Part shown: positions 50,384 through 60,126 of the stretch, in pieces
How positions within the stretch are numbered: the stretch's first letter is position 1
Layout: each line of letters opens with the position of its first letter
Source of the DNA: a virus
DNA length: 64,000 nt
Reading direction: 5' to 3' (one strand)
IMG/VR virus record: IMGVR_UViG_3300020474_002475
Span: 53,940-117,939 of that record
Notes under the pieces: model-generated
Database searches by the model: none
The model's input: only the letters and a program-made list of their open reading frames with translations
What the model was told of the DNA's origin: nothing
Translations under genes and position numbers: made by a program

Positions 50384-53300
50384 TTATTGAGCTGGCTCTT
50401 CCTTTCTCAGAAGCATTAAATGGTCTAGCCCATAGCTAATATCTACAAAATCATTAATATTTGCACTTCCTTCAGCAAGCCAAGGGATTCCCATAGCTTT
50501 ATCTACAGCAGCACAAGAATTTCTATATCCTTTATCTAAACCAAAATGAATAAACCGACCGCCAGTATCAATCAATCCAATTCCATCTTTACCTGCTGCC
50601 ACATTCTCCGATCTCAAATAGTAATATGTATATGCAATACTGGTGGCTTCAGTACCTGAATAGGATTTAGTATATCCTGATGGCGTGCTAACATTTGCTT
50701 TTAATGTTCCATCACTATTGACTTCTACAGATAAAATACGAGTGTGTTGTTTGAAAGCCTTAAATACAACCGCATAATTATTATTGATAGTATTGTTGCC
50801 AATAACAGTAACTGTTTTAGCACTAGCATTAACAGCGATGACCTGTCCTTTCTGGCTGCCCGTACCCCAAGCTCTCGTAGGACCTATTTGCAGCCACATT
50901 CCCGACTCTACACCTTCAACACTGTTCAGAGTAATTGTCGTTCTATTATTAACAGAATCATAGACAGAATTTGCAGCAGTTGTTGTGTATAAGAAATTGA
51001 AATTTATAAAATATCCTTTTTTAACTTTTGATGAATATGAACTAGGTATATTGTCTATAAACGATTGATTTTTTACAATACTTCCTCTAAATCCCGTATA
51101 GAAATAAGGAACATAAACAGGAGCAATCATCATTCTACCATCAGCAACATACGGACCAACAGTACCAGTTGAATTATGAGTAGAACTTAATAAATTACCT
51201 GCTTGACCATAAGATCTATCTCCCCAAACCCAAACTCTATTTAAAACATCAACATAACCACAATTAGATTTGGATCTTACTGGAGGCTTATTGGCATCTT
51301 CTCCAGGTTGACAAGCTCTAGTTCTACCATTGGTAGTGCATGGGTATTGATATACATAATGATCAGCACAATTAGATGCAAAAATAAATTTAGCTGGATA
51401 CGCAGATAAATTGGATGTATTCAAAACATTGAAACCATATCTGGCATGATCATTTTTATTTGTATTTGGGTTCAAACCAAGACCCAACTGACCATCAGTA
51501 TTGTCTCCAGTTACTATGATATTTCCGTCTGTATCCATTGCCATAGTGTGATATGGCCCACAAGCAACTTGAGCTATTCTAGCATTTTGATTACTGTTAA
51601 TATATCTAAAAGACGATACGTATGGCACAGAACTAGGTAAGCCTAATTGACCTCTAGCATTGGATCCCATCCCATACATTTTGGAATGTCTTACGATTAT
51701 CACATGGTCTGCTCCAGCAGATATTGAATTAATATTGGTAGGAGGATAAGTATTATTAGGAGCTATAGATTTTTCTAGAATTAATTCTTTTTCATATTTT
51801 ACACATTGATATTGATGACGGGCCGAAGCAGAACTGTCAAAACCAAAAGTATAAAGTTCTCCCCTATCGTCTAGTAAAAATACTGTATATGTCGCTTTAT
51901 CTGCTAAATTAGCTCCTTGATGATTGTATGTCATTATTGCAGCATCTACAAAACTAACATTTACAGGATTATATGTGCTTCCTGATAGAGTATATGCTTG
52001 TATTTTGCGCATATGATCTAACTCATCAGAACCACCACCTGTTGCAGCTGTTTTATATCTAATTATCACTACTCCACTGCCGCCAGATGCTCCAGTGTAA
52101 GCAGAGGATCCACCTCCACCACCACCAGTATTAGCAATGCCATCGGTACCAAGATGTGGAGAGGCATTACTTGCTCCTCCGTCGCCACCACCTCCGTTGC
52201 CACCAAGACCTCTATTAGCAGTAGTATATCCTTGTCTTTCCTCTGGACCTTTACCGGAAGAACCACCGCCACCTCCAGCATAATAAGAATTTGTTCCACT
52301 TATATCAACTTGTAAACCAACTCCTCCATTTGGGTCTGTTCCATAATCGTCGGAACCATTCATATTAGGAGAGTAGCCACCTGTTCCAGCCGCACCAGCT
52401 CCACCACCACCTCCTGTATTTCTAGGATCATTGGTGTTAAGGTTTCCAGTTCTACCTCCAGAATTACCCTGACCAGAAGTTCCCGCACCAGCTGTTGGAT
52501 TATTACCCCTAGAATTATAGGCAGAACCTCCACCAGAACCACCAGAGCCACCATTTCTAGTGTGACCACCATTAGCACTTCCTCCTCTACCACCACCCAA
52601 AGCTGTTAGGGAAACAGAAGGGCCTATAATAGAAGAAGAACCTCCTTGAGTGGCGTTTGACGCTGGACCGGTACCAGCACCTGAACCTCCGGCACCAACA
52701 GTGACATTATATGTGCCACCAGTCATTGTTTGGTTTGTCTCATAAATTAAACCACCACCACCGCCACCACCACCTCTGTTTGCACCACCACCTCCACCAC
52801 CGCCAACAATCAAAATATCAAACTCTGCGTTAGCAGGAGCGTTGTTAATATTAAATACTCCGTTTTGTTTGAAGGTATGTATAGTATATTGTCCAGAAGT
52901 AGTTATTTCGCCACCAGTAGCACTCAAAGATACTAAAGAACCAGCGTCAAATGGTCCATAATTACTATTACCCGTATAATAAGCATCGCCATCACTATCT
53001 ATGGTAATAGTTTGGTATTTACCAGCAATAACTTTTATAGCACTATCGTATTTTGTACTGGTTAAAGCTGGTGGGGTGCCTGATCGAACCATCTTCTTTG
53101 CGATAGAAGTGCTTTGATTCATTAAGCCAATCGAACGATTTTGTGTACATGGTGCATTAGTAGGGTCCGTAGGTCTGCCTAGTCCGCCAGCACTTCCGCT
53201 ACTTATTGATGTAATATCTCTAGGAGAATGATATCCCGCTCCAAGCAGAGTATACTCAAATCGGTCTGAATCGGTATATATTATAGGCGAAGACATCTTA

Positions 53301-56300
53301 TATACTTGTCTATAAGCATTGGCAATTTGTGGTACGCTGCTACTCCTTCTTGGTTGAACTTCTAGAAATATATCTTTCCTATCAGATGCTAAATATGCTG
53401 TAGGTAGTGTTGAGTAAACAGGACTTGTAATATCTGCACTACTAGATGCAGTAGCTGCGCATCCATTAGCTATAAGAATATTTTGATACGATATAGCATC
53501 GGTTCTGTTAGAGAATACTCTATTTAAAGTGCTGTCTGTTGGACAACGAACATTAAAACCTAAAGGAGAAAAATAATCAGGAATAGAGGTAGTAGTTGAA
53601 AGTAAAAATTCTTTAGTGAAGCCATCCTCATTTGTTTTTAATGGACAAACGGCAACGTTATTTAATTGTACAAAATTTCTTAGTTGTCCAGAACCTCCTC
53701 TTCTCCCAAGATCTGCCGTAGTATCAAAAGAAAGTTTTATATTAGAGTTCTCTCTAAAGTAGTGTTCAAAATTAATAATTTTTTGATTCCATACTATCTT
53801 TAAATAGGACAATGTAAAATCATTCTGAGTTCTAGCTAAGTATGTTACGTCATTTGCCGTATTATGGAACGTCCCAGTTTTAAATCCTCCTGTATTATAG
53901 TCTGAAGCATAAAATTGATCATATCTATCAGTATTGTTTTGTCTGTGTATAGCAATTTTCCTTAGCCCTGCACTACCTCTAATGGAAACTGGATTATCAT
54001 CACTACCTTTTATTACAGACGGCTTGCCTTTATCTTTTACGTCGACAACATATACATTGCCTGAACTATCTCCGACATACAACTCGTCCGCAGAATTAGG
54101 ATATATGATCGCAGGTGGTGGCGGAGGAGGAGGAGGACCAGCAGGAGTAGGTGTGGGTGTCGGGGTAGGTGTTACAGATGGGGCAACTGCTACCGTAAAA
54201 TTCGCACCATACAAAATAGGTGCTCTATAGCCTTGACTATTGGCATCTATCTGTGTAGCAGTACTGCTGAATGTTTTGGTTAATGATCCTCCTGTAGTAT
54301 TCTGGAACCAGCCCTGACCGACTCTTGCTTCAATCCAACTGTATGATGGATCATTGACATTATTTAAAGTAAATCCAGATGTAATTCTATTTTCTTGTCT
54401 ACCTATTGGTAAGTTGAAGGACTTATCGGGCATAGTAACAACCAAATTCTGCGTGCTGCTACTATTTAAGCTAGGAATAAGATTGAAACCATGACCTACC
54501 AGTACAGAAAAAGTACCAAACTGAGTAGATCTCATTCCGTTTGAAGCACTAGAAAACTTAATATCTCCAACACTACCAGTTGGAATTTCATCTGATACAT
54601 ATACTTCCCATCTGCCCCAATAGTTACCAAATCCGGTACCAAGAGGAGCCCCTAAAGGCTGTTCTCCATATCTGATACAATTATATTCAGTACCATTAAC
54701 ATCTATAGTTGCTGAAGTACGTACCTCACCTGCAGGAAAATATGTAACCAGACCCCACAAAAAGATACGACGGTTAGGAGATGTAGGTCCTAAAGACTGA
54801 GAGAAAAATGTTTTTACACCAGACTTGCCAAGATAATGAGGGTCTAATGTTCCTAAATATTGTACTGTTCCATTGGTTCCTATAATTGGGGGAGGAGGAC
54901 TTACTGGCGGCGGACTTACTGGCGGCGGACTTACTGGCGGCGGACTTACTGGTGGAGGACTTACTGGCGGAGGACTTACTGGGGGAGGACTTGTAGTAGA
55001 GCATACAGCATTGGTTCGTGTCTTGGTACCCTGTGTGTGTGTCGTGCCTGATATAACACTAGATGGAGTAATTTCAATAGTATATCTATGAGTAGACTGA
55101 AATGGAGGGAATGGACCAGCATAACCATCACCATTCTGTTGAGCTCCCCACGTAATCGAATTAATAGTACCTCCTGAAATTTGTCCACTAGATACAGAGT
55201 TGGCGTTGCCGTTAATATTTATAATATTCCAATGTATACTATCACCAGCGTCAATATCTTTCATAACTAATGAAAAAGTCGTATTACTACTATTACAACT
55301 TCCACCAAAAGTAGTGTTCCAGGTAACAGTAGGAGAGAGATTGCTTCCGCAGCCATAAAAAGGATGGTTATTAACTACATTTAAATTGAACTCAACATTA
55401 CTAACAACAACAGAATTTGTAACTGGAGATGGAGTACTACTAGTAAGTCTAGCTAAAGCCCCTGCAACATTTAATCTACCTTCACTAACAACAGGTCTGT
55501 GTTCTTCCGCGCCCGGTACTAGAGTATGTCTAAAAGCATCAGTCTGAGTTGCCGATTGAATGATAGCATTACGAATATCACTAGCGCTAGCATTTGGTTG
55601 AGCAGCAGCAAGTAAAGAAACAGCACCAGCAACCATTGGGGCTGCCATACTGGTTCCGCTCATATTCCTATAATTTGTATTACTGGTACTACCCAAAGAC
55701 ATAATAGTATGACCAGGAGCAGCAATTTGAACGGACTGCTGTCCATAATTTGAAAAACTTGCACCCTTACCCTCATCTGTCATAGCCGCTACAGCAATAC
55801 CAACAATATCAGGAAAATTATTCTCATTAGCAAACGCTGCAGGCCAGTAGCTCTGCGGGTAATAGCCGACCTGTCCGGTACTGGGGTCAACGTATCTATA
55901 ATCAGGAATATTATCAATATCTACGTTGTCATTACCAGCAGAAAATACATATACAATACCTTGGGCACTACCAGCAGCAAAAGCTCTTCTTTTATTGCTG
56001 TTTTGATTGTGATAAAAGAGTCCCTGTCCACCAAGGCTCAAGTTAACAGCTCTTACATTCACTCCAGCCTGTTTCTGTGCTGTAATGTAATTAATCATCA
56101 GTGCTTGGTCGGCATGTTTGATTAGCATACATCTTGGGCAGGGTGTTCCATCACTTGGAGGAGGGTCGCCGGTACAATAACATTTTGTGACCCCATTCGA
56201 GGTATATGTGCCAGAAAAAACTCTAAACCCTCGACATGTCATAATGCTGACTTGCTGACAAACTCCCGTTACTCCTCTACCATTAGATCCTGTTCCTCCA

Positions 56301-57016
56301 ATAATACCGGCGCAATGTGAACCATGATCTAAGACAGCTTGACGAATAAGCGGGTCTGCATGACTCCCACAAAACTGACCTCCATACTGATTGGGGACTT
56401 CATCATAAGTATCGTCAGGGCCTGCTCCGGTAGCACTAACACCGATTCCATGAACATCATTTGTGAAAGGGTCTCCGCCACTTGTGCGGCCAGGGTTAGG
56501 ATTTGTCCATAGATTATCAACAATATCTTCATGAGTAAGACGAGTACCAGTATCTAATACTGCGCATACAACATTACGATCACCTACCGATGCATTTGCC
56601 CACACAGATTCTACATTTATATGCCAAGGATTATTAGAATTTAAGCCCCATTGTTCATTCCATTTAGGATCATTTGTAAGAGTTTGTATTGGTTGTTCTG
56701 GCAACTCCAAAGCTATAGGGGGAGGTTCGGCAGCAAAATGTTTTACATTTTTGTTTTTGTCTAAGGTGTTGTCAGTATCTATTTTAGTCTGTACAACAAG
56801 TAGAGCTCCTGGCATCCCAAGCGCTAGTGTAACTACATATTCTGGACCAAATAATGCATGTACATCATCAACAGAATTCAAATTAGCAACACACTCTTCT
56901 GTTAAAGTAACATCAAATTCTATAGCATTAGCATGATTAGACAAAAGTAGTGATGGATTTTCTTGTTGAAAATCTCTAAACCACAACATGGAAGGTTTGT
57001 TATAATCTATATTCAT
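50384..57016 (-). CDS. Giant virion subtilase with PEBP, RCC1 and Gly-rich domains
   Basis: This 2210-residue protein has the following order. A propeptide-like domain (1-105) contains LFGPEYVVTLALGMPGALLVV. A peptidase S8 domain follows at about 115-520 with an intact triad: D155 in VLDTGT, H231 in DHGSHCAG, S455 in MSGTSMAAP; the oxyanion Asn is N361 in SAGND. A PEBP-type domain lies at about 535-670 (LSPTVTW, DAGDSIHWNIININ, GYAGPFPPF, HRYTIEI). SPPPV repeats occupy about 675-710, followed by a beta domain, a short Thr/Pro plus polyPro linker, more propeller-like sequence, a glycine-rich adhesin domain (about 1372-1648), and RCC1-type repeats (VACGPYHTMAMDTDGNIIVTGDN, VDVLNRVWVWGDRSYGQAGN). 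No secretion signal is visible, so it is probably a virion-borne protease and adhesin that could digest host surface proteins or process virion proteins. Confidence 0.85.
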   Translation of the reverse strand: MNIDYNKPSMLWFRDFQQENPSLLLSNHANAIEFDVTLTEECVANLNSVDDVHALFGPEYVVTLALGMPGALLVVQTKIDTDNTLDKNKNVKHFAAEPPPIALELPEQPIQTLTNDPKWNEQWGLNSNNPWHINVESVWANASVGDRNVVCAVLDTGTRLTHEDIVDNLWTNPNPGRTSGGDPFTNDVHGIGVSATGAGPDDTYDEVPNQYGGQFCGSHADPLIRQAVLDHGSHCAGIIGGTGSNGRGVTGVCQQVSIMTCRGFRVFSGTYTSNGVTKCYCTGDPPPSDGTPCPRCMLIKHADQALMINYITAQKQAGVNVRAVNLSLGGQGLFYHNQNSNKRRAFAAGSAQGIVYVFSAGNDNVDIDNIPDYRYVDPSTGQVGYYPQSYWPAAFANENNFPDIVGIAVAAMTDEGKGASFSNYGQQSVQIAAPGHTIMSLGSTSNTNYRNMSGTSMAAPMVAGAVSLLAAAQPNASASDIRNAIIQSATQTDAFRHTLVPGAEEHRPVVSEGRLNVAGALARLTSSTPSPVTNSVVVSNVEFNLNVVNNHPFYGCGSNLSPTVTWNTTFGGSCNSSNTTFSLVMKDIDAGDSIHWNIININGNANSVSSGQISGGTINSITWGAQQNGDGYAGPFPPFQSTHRYTIEITPSSVISGTTHTQGTKTRTNAVCSTTSPPPVSPPPVSPPPVSPPPVSPPPVSPPPVSPPPPIIGTNGTVQYLGTLDPHYLGKSGVKTFFSQSLGPTSPNRRIFLWGLVTYFPAGEVRTSATIDVNGTEYNCIRYGEQPLGAPLGTGFGNYWGRWEVYVSDEIPTGSVGDIKFSSASNGMRSTQFGTFSVLVGHGFNLIPSLNSSSTQNLVVTMPDKSFNLPIGRQENRITSGFTLNNVNDPSYSWIEARVGQGWFQNTTGGSLTKTFSSTATQIDANSQGYRAPILYGANFTVAVAPSVTPTPTPTPTPAGPPPPPPPPAIIYPNSADELYVGDSSGNVYVVDVKDKGKPSVIKGSDDNPVSIRGSAGLRKIAIHRQNNTDRYDQFYASDYNTGGFKTGTFHNTANDVTYLARTQNDFTLSYLKIVWNQKIINFEHYFRENSNIKLSFDTTADLGRRGGSGQLRNFVQLNNVAVCPLKTNEDGFTKEFLLSTTTSIPDYFSPLGFNVRCPTDSTLNRVFSNRTDAISYQNILIANGCAATASSSADITSPVYSTLPTAYLASDRKDIFLEVQPRRSSSVPQIANAYRQVYKMSSPIIYTDSDRFEYTLLGAGYHSPRDITSISSGSAGGLGRPTDPTNAPCTQNRSIGLMNQSTSIAKKMVRSGTPPALTSTKYDSAIKVIAGKYQTITIDSDGDAYYTGNSNYGPFDAGSLVSLSATGGEITTSGQYTIHTFKQNGVFNINNAPANAEFDILIVGGGGGGGANRGGGGGGGGLIYETNQTMTGGTYNVTVGAGGSGAGTGPASNATQGGSSSIIGPSVSLTALGGGRGGSANGGHTRNGGSGGSGGGSAYNSRGNNPTAGAGTSGQGNSGGRTGNLNTNDPRNTGGGGGAGAAGTGGYSPNMNGSDDYGTDPNGGVGLQVDISGTNSYYAGGGGGSSGKGPEERQGYTTANRGLGGNGGGGDGGASNASPHLGTDGIANTGGGGGGSSAYTGASGGSGVVIIRYKTAATGGGSDELDHMRKIQAYTLSGSTYNPVNVSFVDAAIMTYNHQGANLADKATYTVFLLDDRGELYTFGFDSSASARHQYQCVKYEKELILEKSIAPNNTYPPTNINSISAGADHVIIVRHSKMYGMGSNARGQLGLPSSVPYVSSFRYINSNQNARIAQVACGPYHTMAMDTDGNIIVTGDNTDGQLGLGLNPNTNKNDHARYGFNVLNTSNLSAYPAKFIFASNCADHYVYQYPCTTNGRTRACQPGEDANKPPVRSKSNCGYVDVLNRVWVWGDRSYGQAGNLLSSTHNSTGTVGPYVADGRMMIAPVYVPYFYTGFRGSIVKNQSFIDNIPSSYSSKVKKGYFINFNFLYTTTAANSVYDSVNNRTTITLNSVEGVESGMWLQIGPTRAWGTGSQKGQVIAVNASAKTVTVIGNNTINNNYAVVFKAFKQHTRILSVEVNSDGTLKANVSTPSGYTKSYSGTEATSIAYTYYYLRSENVAAGKDGIGLIDTGGRFIHFGLDKGYRNSCAAVDKAMGIPWLAEGSANINDFVDISYGLDHLMLLRKEEPAQ
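52070..52830 (-). other. Glycine-rich domain coding segment
   Basis: This codes for a run of GGGGGG blocks within gene 50384-57016, framed by the usual head (YTIHTFKQNGVFNI...EFDILIVGGGG) and foot (GASGGSGVVIIRY) of glycine-rich phage/bacterial adhesin domains that form polyglycine helices. It interrupts the RCC1-type repeat region. Confidence 0.75.
54885..54990 (-). repeat. 15-base tandem repeat coding SPPPV
   Basis: About seven near-identical 15-base units (CTTACTGGCGGCGGA and variants on the + strand) code for a (SPPPV)n linker between the PEBP domain and the next beta domain of gene 50384-57016. Confidence 0.85.
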
Positions 57017-57019
57017 AAT

Positions 57020-60000
57020 TTATATTCTTTTTGGTTTTGGTACAATGCTATACGATCCCAAGCGACGGTCTGCAGTAATACTAGAAGCGCCACCTAATGG
57101 TAAATAAGACACTTGTATAGGATTATCAGCATCAGAGACATCCAAAATGTACAATCCAATACTAGATGAAACATATAATAGATCTTTATTATTAGGATCT
57201 ACGCCTATATCATATAAAAGAGTACTTCTTCTATTTGTATTAGTATCAAAATTGCCTAAAGTTGTTTGAGATCTAAAGACGGGTGCAGATCTATTAGAAA
57301 TATCATATACAACAAGTATGCCTTCGTTAGTAGTAACATATAGATAATTATCATCGTTAGAAAGCTGACACTCTATCATTCGACTATAAGGGAAAGCAGT
57401 AACTCCATCACCGACAATTCTACCTGTTGGCCAATCAGGATGATTATATTTTAGGCCAGATAAGGTTGTCATGCTATACGTAGAAATATCAACCTTTAAA
57501 ACAAACATACCATAATTTATATCTATACAATACAAATATATGTTTCCAGCTTTATCGTCTATAACGCGCACATCTCTAACTGAATTAAGCTCAACAGTTG
57601 ATAGATCAGATTCTATTTCAGCCACAGACTTTCTCTTAATGTTATGCAAACCAGAGAACAGCCAGGTGTTGAGATTAGTAGCATCATATTTTATTAGCTG
57701 GATACCATGAGTATGATTAGCCAAAACAATTAAATCTAAACTAGGAATAAGATCCATTCCATAAGCGTATGTATTAAATTTGGCAGAAGCTAAATGTCTT
57801 GAGTAATACAAATTTTGATAATGGGCGTTAACCAAACCCAGTCTACTATCTGCTTGTAAAATTACATTACCATATTTCCCAGAACTAGAATCCCAGTCTT
57901 TATGATTTCTTAGAATCAAAATATCTCCACCCCTAAAACTGTTAGCGGTATCCAACTCTGAAACAGAAGAAATTTCGAAAGGAGCTGTAGGACTTAATGT
58001 TGGTGTTGCTGTTGGGGTGTTTGTTACAGTTGGTGTTACTGTTATTGTGGGCGTTGGAGTATATGTAACGGTAGGAGTAATAGTTGGTGTTGCTGTAACG
58101 GTAGGTGTGATGGTTGGCGTAACGCTAGAAGTAACAGTAATGGTTGGGGTGACACTAGGAGTAACAGAAATTGTTGGGGTAATTGTAGGGGTTACACTAA
58201 TAGTAGGAGTTACAGAAGGCGTTACAGAAATAGTAGGTGTAATACTAGGAGTAATAGATGGAGTAACAGAAATTGTAGGAGTGATAGATGGGGTAACAGA
58301 TATAGTTGGGGTTATTGAAGGAGTAGGAGTAATCGTTGGAGTTATAGAAATTGTTGGAGTAACTGTAGGAGTAATACTTGGAGTAGGAGTAAGTGTAGGC
58401 GTTGGAGTTAGTGTTGGGGTTGCAGTAGTTGTCGGAGTAATACTAGGCGTTGGTGTTACAGTTACCGACGGGGTAGGAGTAAGTGTAGGAGTAGGGGTAC
58501 AAGTAGGAGTAGGAGCATTTATAGGAACAGTATCAGGAAAAGAATATTTTACGATACCATTAATCATACAACAAACTTTTCCTCCTACTTTTACAAATAG
58601 CTGCCTACCAATATTTTCTTCTAAATTAGGTAAATTAAAATCAATATAAAATTCTGAATTAAAAGGACCTTCTGTTGTAATAGCAGTGTTTGGGGTAGGA
58701 CTAGGTGTCGCATTAGGTGTGGGGGTTGGAGTAGGAGTAACAACAGTAACCAGACTGTCATAAGCTGCTTTGGCTTGTAAAATACCTCCTGAAGCAACGC
58801 TATTTTTAACAGAATCTAGAGGTTTAACATTATTTAATATTGCAGTTCTAATTTCTAAAATAGTTTTATTAGGAAAAGCTGCACATAATAAAGCAAAAAC
58901 TCCAGCTACATGAGGAGCTGCCATGCTAGTACCTGATTGTCCAGCATAAGGAATTATTGCTGGATTGCCTGTACGAAGAACAGTACTTAGAATATCTGTG
59001 CCTGGTGCAGATAAATCTACGGTAACAGCACCATAATTACTTCCGGCTGGAGTCCCATCATCTTTAATGTAAGTATGAAGAGCTCCTGTATTAGTATGAT
59101 TAGCTACTACTATAAGACCATCACCCGGTATAGACGCTGGAGTGTAAGGAGTCACATCAATATCAAGAAGATCATTACCTGCAGCAACAACATGCATAAT
59201 ACCTGCTGCTGTAGCTGCCGAAAAAGCCTGAACAATAGAGTTTGGAGGAGTACCAACCCCTCCATAACTATGATTAATGACTCTAACATTATTACCATTA
59301 TTGTTTAAATTAGTAATATAATTTATACAGGTAACCGCATCAATCAAATTTCCGTCTCCATTTTCATCCATAAACCTACAAGCAATTAAATTAGTATTAA
59401 AATTAATACCACTAATGCCATCAGTATTATTACCTAAAGCCCCAATAATACCAGCGACATGTGTACCGTGACCATTAACATCCATAGGATCGCCGGTAGA
59501 AATGCTTTTAGAGCTTTCAACATGGATACCATGTACATCATCAATAAAACCTGAGCCATTATTGTCTATCCCGTCATTAGCAGTTTCTCCAGGATTTACC
59601 CACATATTATTTCGTGATGCAAGACCAGCTATATCTGGATGCAAATAATCTATTCCTGTGTCTACTACAGCGACATCAACGGTTTTGCTACCAGTAAAAC
59701 TATTCCAAACAGATTCTATATCTATACCAAAATTTGGATCATTCAAAGCCCATTGTTGTGAATACAACCTATCATCAGGAGATAGATTGACACTTAATAT
59801 CATATTTGGTTCTACATAATCAATATTTTCATTATTAGATAGTAGCTGTATATCATCTGGTCCTGTTTTTTCAACAGCAACCATACCGGGCAGACCTAGC
59901 CCCTTAATTACAATATATCCGGGCCCTAAAAGATCTTGAATATCTTCTAGAGAACTAACTAGTTTGCAAGCATCTTCTGTTAGTCTTAATACATATTGTT

Positions 60001-60076
60001 TTCCAGACTGTGCTGAAAAAGCTGGTTTTTGTAATTGTTTAAACCATAAAGAGCTTGGCGTGTTATAATTAGACAT
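57020..60076 (-). CDS. Virion subtilase with Thr-Pro linker and beta-propeller
   Basis: This 1018-residue protein is a paralogue of the N-terminal part of 50384-57016: both begin with P-S-x-LWF and have an LGPGYIVIKGLGLPGMVAVE-type propeptide (here 1-95). Peptidase S8 domain at about 105-440: D139 in VVDTGID, H203 in GHGTHVAG, S384 in SGTSMAAP, N301 in AAGND; the triad is intact. A segment NDGIDNNGSGFIDD (168-180) looks like a calcium loop. After the protease come a short and a long Thr/Pro block (about 455-475 and 520-700) and an LVIVD-type propeller (about 715-1018: GMDLIPSLDLIVLANHTHGIQLIKY, LYVTTNEGILVVYDIS, LLYVSSSIGLYILDVSD). It is separated by only 3 bases from the other subtilase gene, so both are likely on one transcript starting at the motif at 60111. 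Confidence 0.85.
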   Translation of the reverse strand: MSNYNTPSSLWFKQLQKPAFSAQSGKQYVLRLTEDACKLVSSLEDIQDLLGPGYIVIKGLGLPGMVAVEKTGPDDIQLLSNNENIDYVEPNMILSVNLSPDDRLYSQQWALNDPNFGIDIESVWNSFTGSKTVDVAVVDTGIDYLHPDIAGLASRNNMWVNPGETANDGIDNNGSGFIDDVHGIHVESSKSISTGDPMDVNGHGTHVAGIIGALGNNTDGISGINFNTNLIACRFMDENGDGNLIDAVTCINYITNLNNNGNNVRVINHSYGGVGTPPNSIVQAFSAATAAGIMHVVAAGNDLLDIDVTPYTPASIPGDGLIVVANHTNTGALHTYIKDDGTPAGSNYGAVTVDLSAPGTDILSTVLRTGNPAIIPYAGQSGTSMAAPHVAGVFALLCAAFPNKTILEIRTAILNNVKPLDSVKNSVASGGILQAKAAYDSLVTVVTPTPTPTPNATPSPTPNTAITTEGPFNSEFYIDFNLPNLEENIGRQLFVKVGGKVCCMINGIVKYSFPDTVPINAPTPTCTPTPTLTPTPSVTVTPTPSITPTTTATPTLTPTPTLTPTPSITPTVTPTISITPTITPTPSITPTISVTPSITPTISVTPSITPSITPTISVTPSVTPTISVTPTITPTISVTPSVTPTITVTSSVTPTITPTVTATPTITPTVTYTPTPTITVTPTVTNTPTATPTLSPTAPFEISSVSELDTANSFRGGDILILRNHKDWDSSSGKYGNVILQADSRLGLVNAHYQNLYYSRHLASAKFNTYAYGMDLIPSLDLIVLANHTHGIQLIKYDATNLNTWLFSGLHNIKRKSVAEIESDLSTVELNSVRDVRVIDDKAGNIYLYCIDINYGMFVLKVDISTYSMTTLSGLKYNHPDWPTGRIVGDGVTAFPYSRMIECQLSNDDNYLYVTTNEGILVVYDISNRSAPVFRSQTTLGNFDTNTNRRSTLLYDIGVDPNNKDLLYVSSSIGLYILDVSDADNPIQVSYLPLGGASSITADRRLGSYSIVPKPKRI
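57985..58515 (-). repeat. Longest Thr-Pro coding repeat
   Basis: About 530 bases of tandem units code for [12 protein letters not shown]-like sequence between the subtilase and propeller domains of gene 57020-60076; a small separate block lies at about 58680-58745. Individual subunits recur almost exactly, which makes the region prone to slippage and to assembly error. Confidence 0.9.
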
Positions 60077-60110
60077 TAATATTCCACTATCTTAAAAATC
60101 CACATTTATA

Positions 60111-60124
60111 TAAATAATATACAC
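60111..60124 (-). promoter_or_regulatory. Candidate late-promoter motif GTGTATATTATTTA
   Basis: On the - strand this begins 2 bases after the stop of gene 60127-62919, continues into TATAAATG, and ends 35 bases before the ATG at 60076. The downstream TATAAAT is close to the T4-type late box TATAAATA. Confidence 0.45.
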
Positions 60125-60126
60125 TG

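Noticed and set aside
52060-52830. Separate leucine/valine-rich small proteins on the - strand (52069-52299, 52360-52596)
   Set aside because: They are out-of-frame readings of the GC-rich glycine-coding segment of the 2210-residue subtilase gene.
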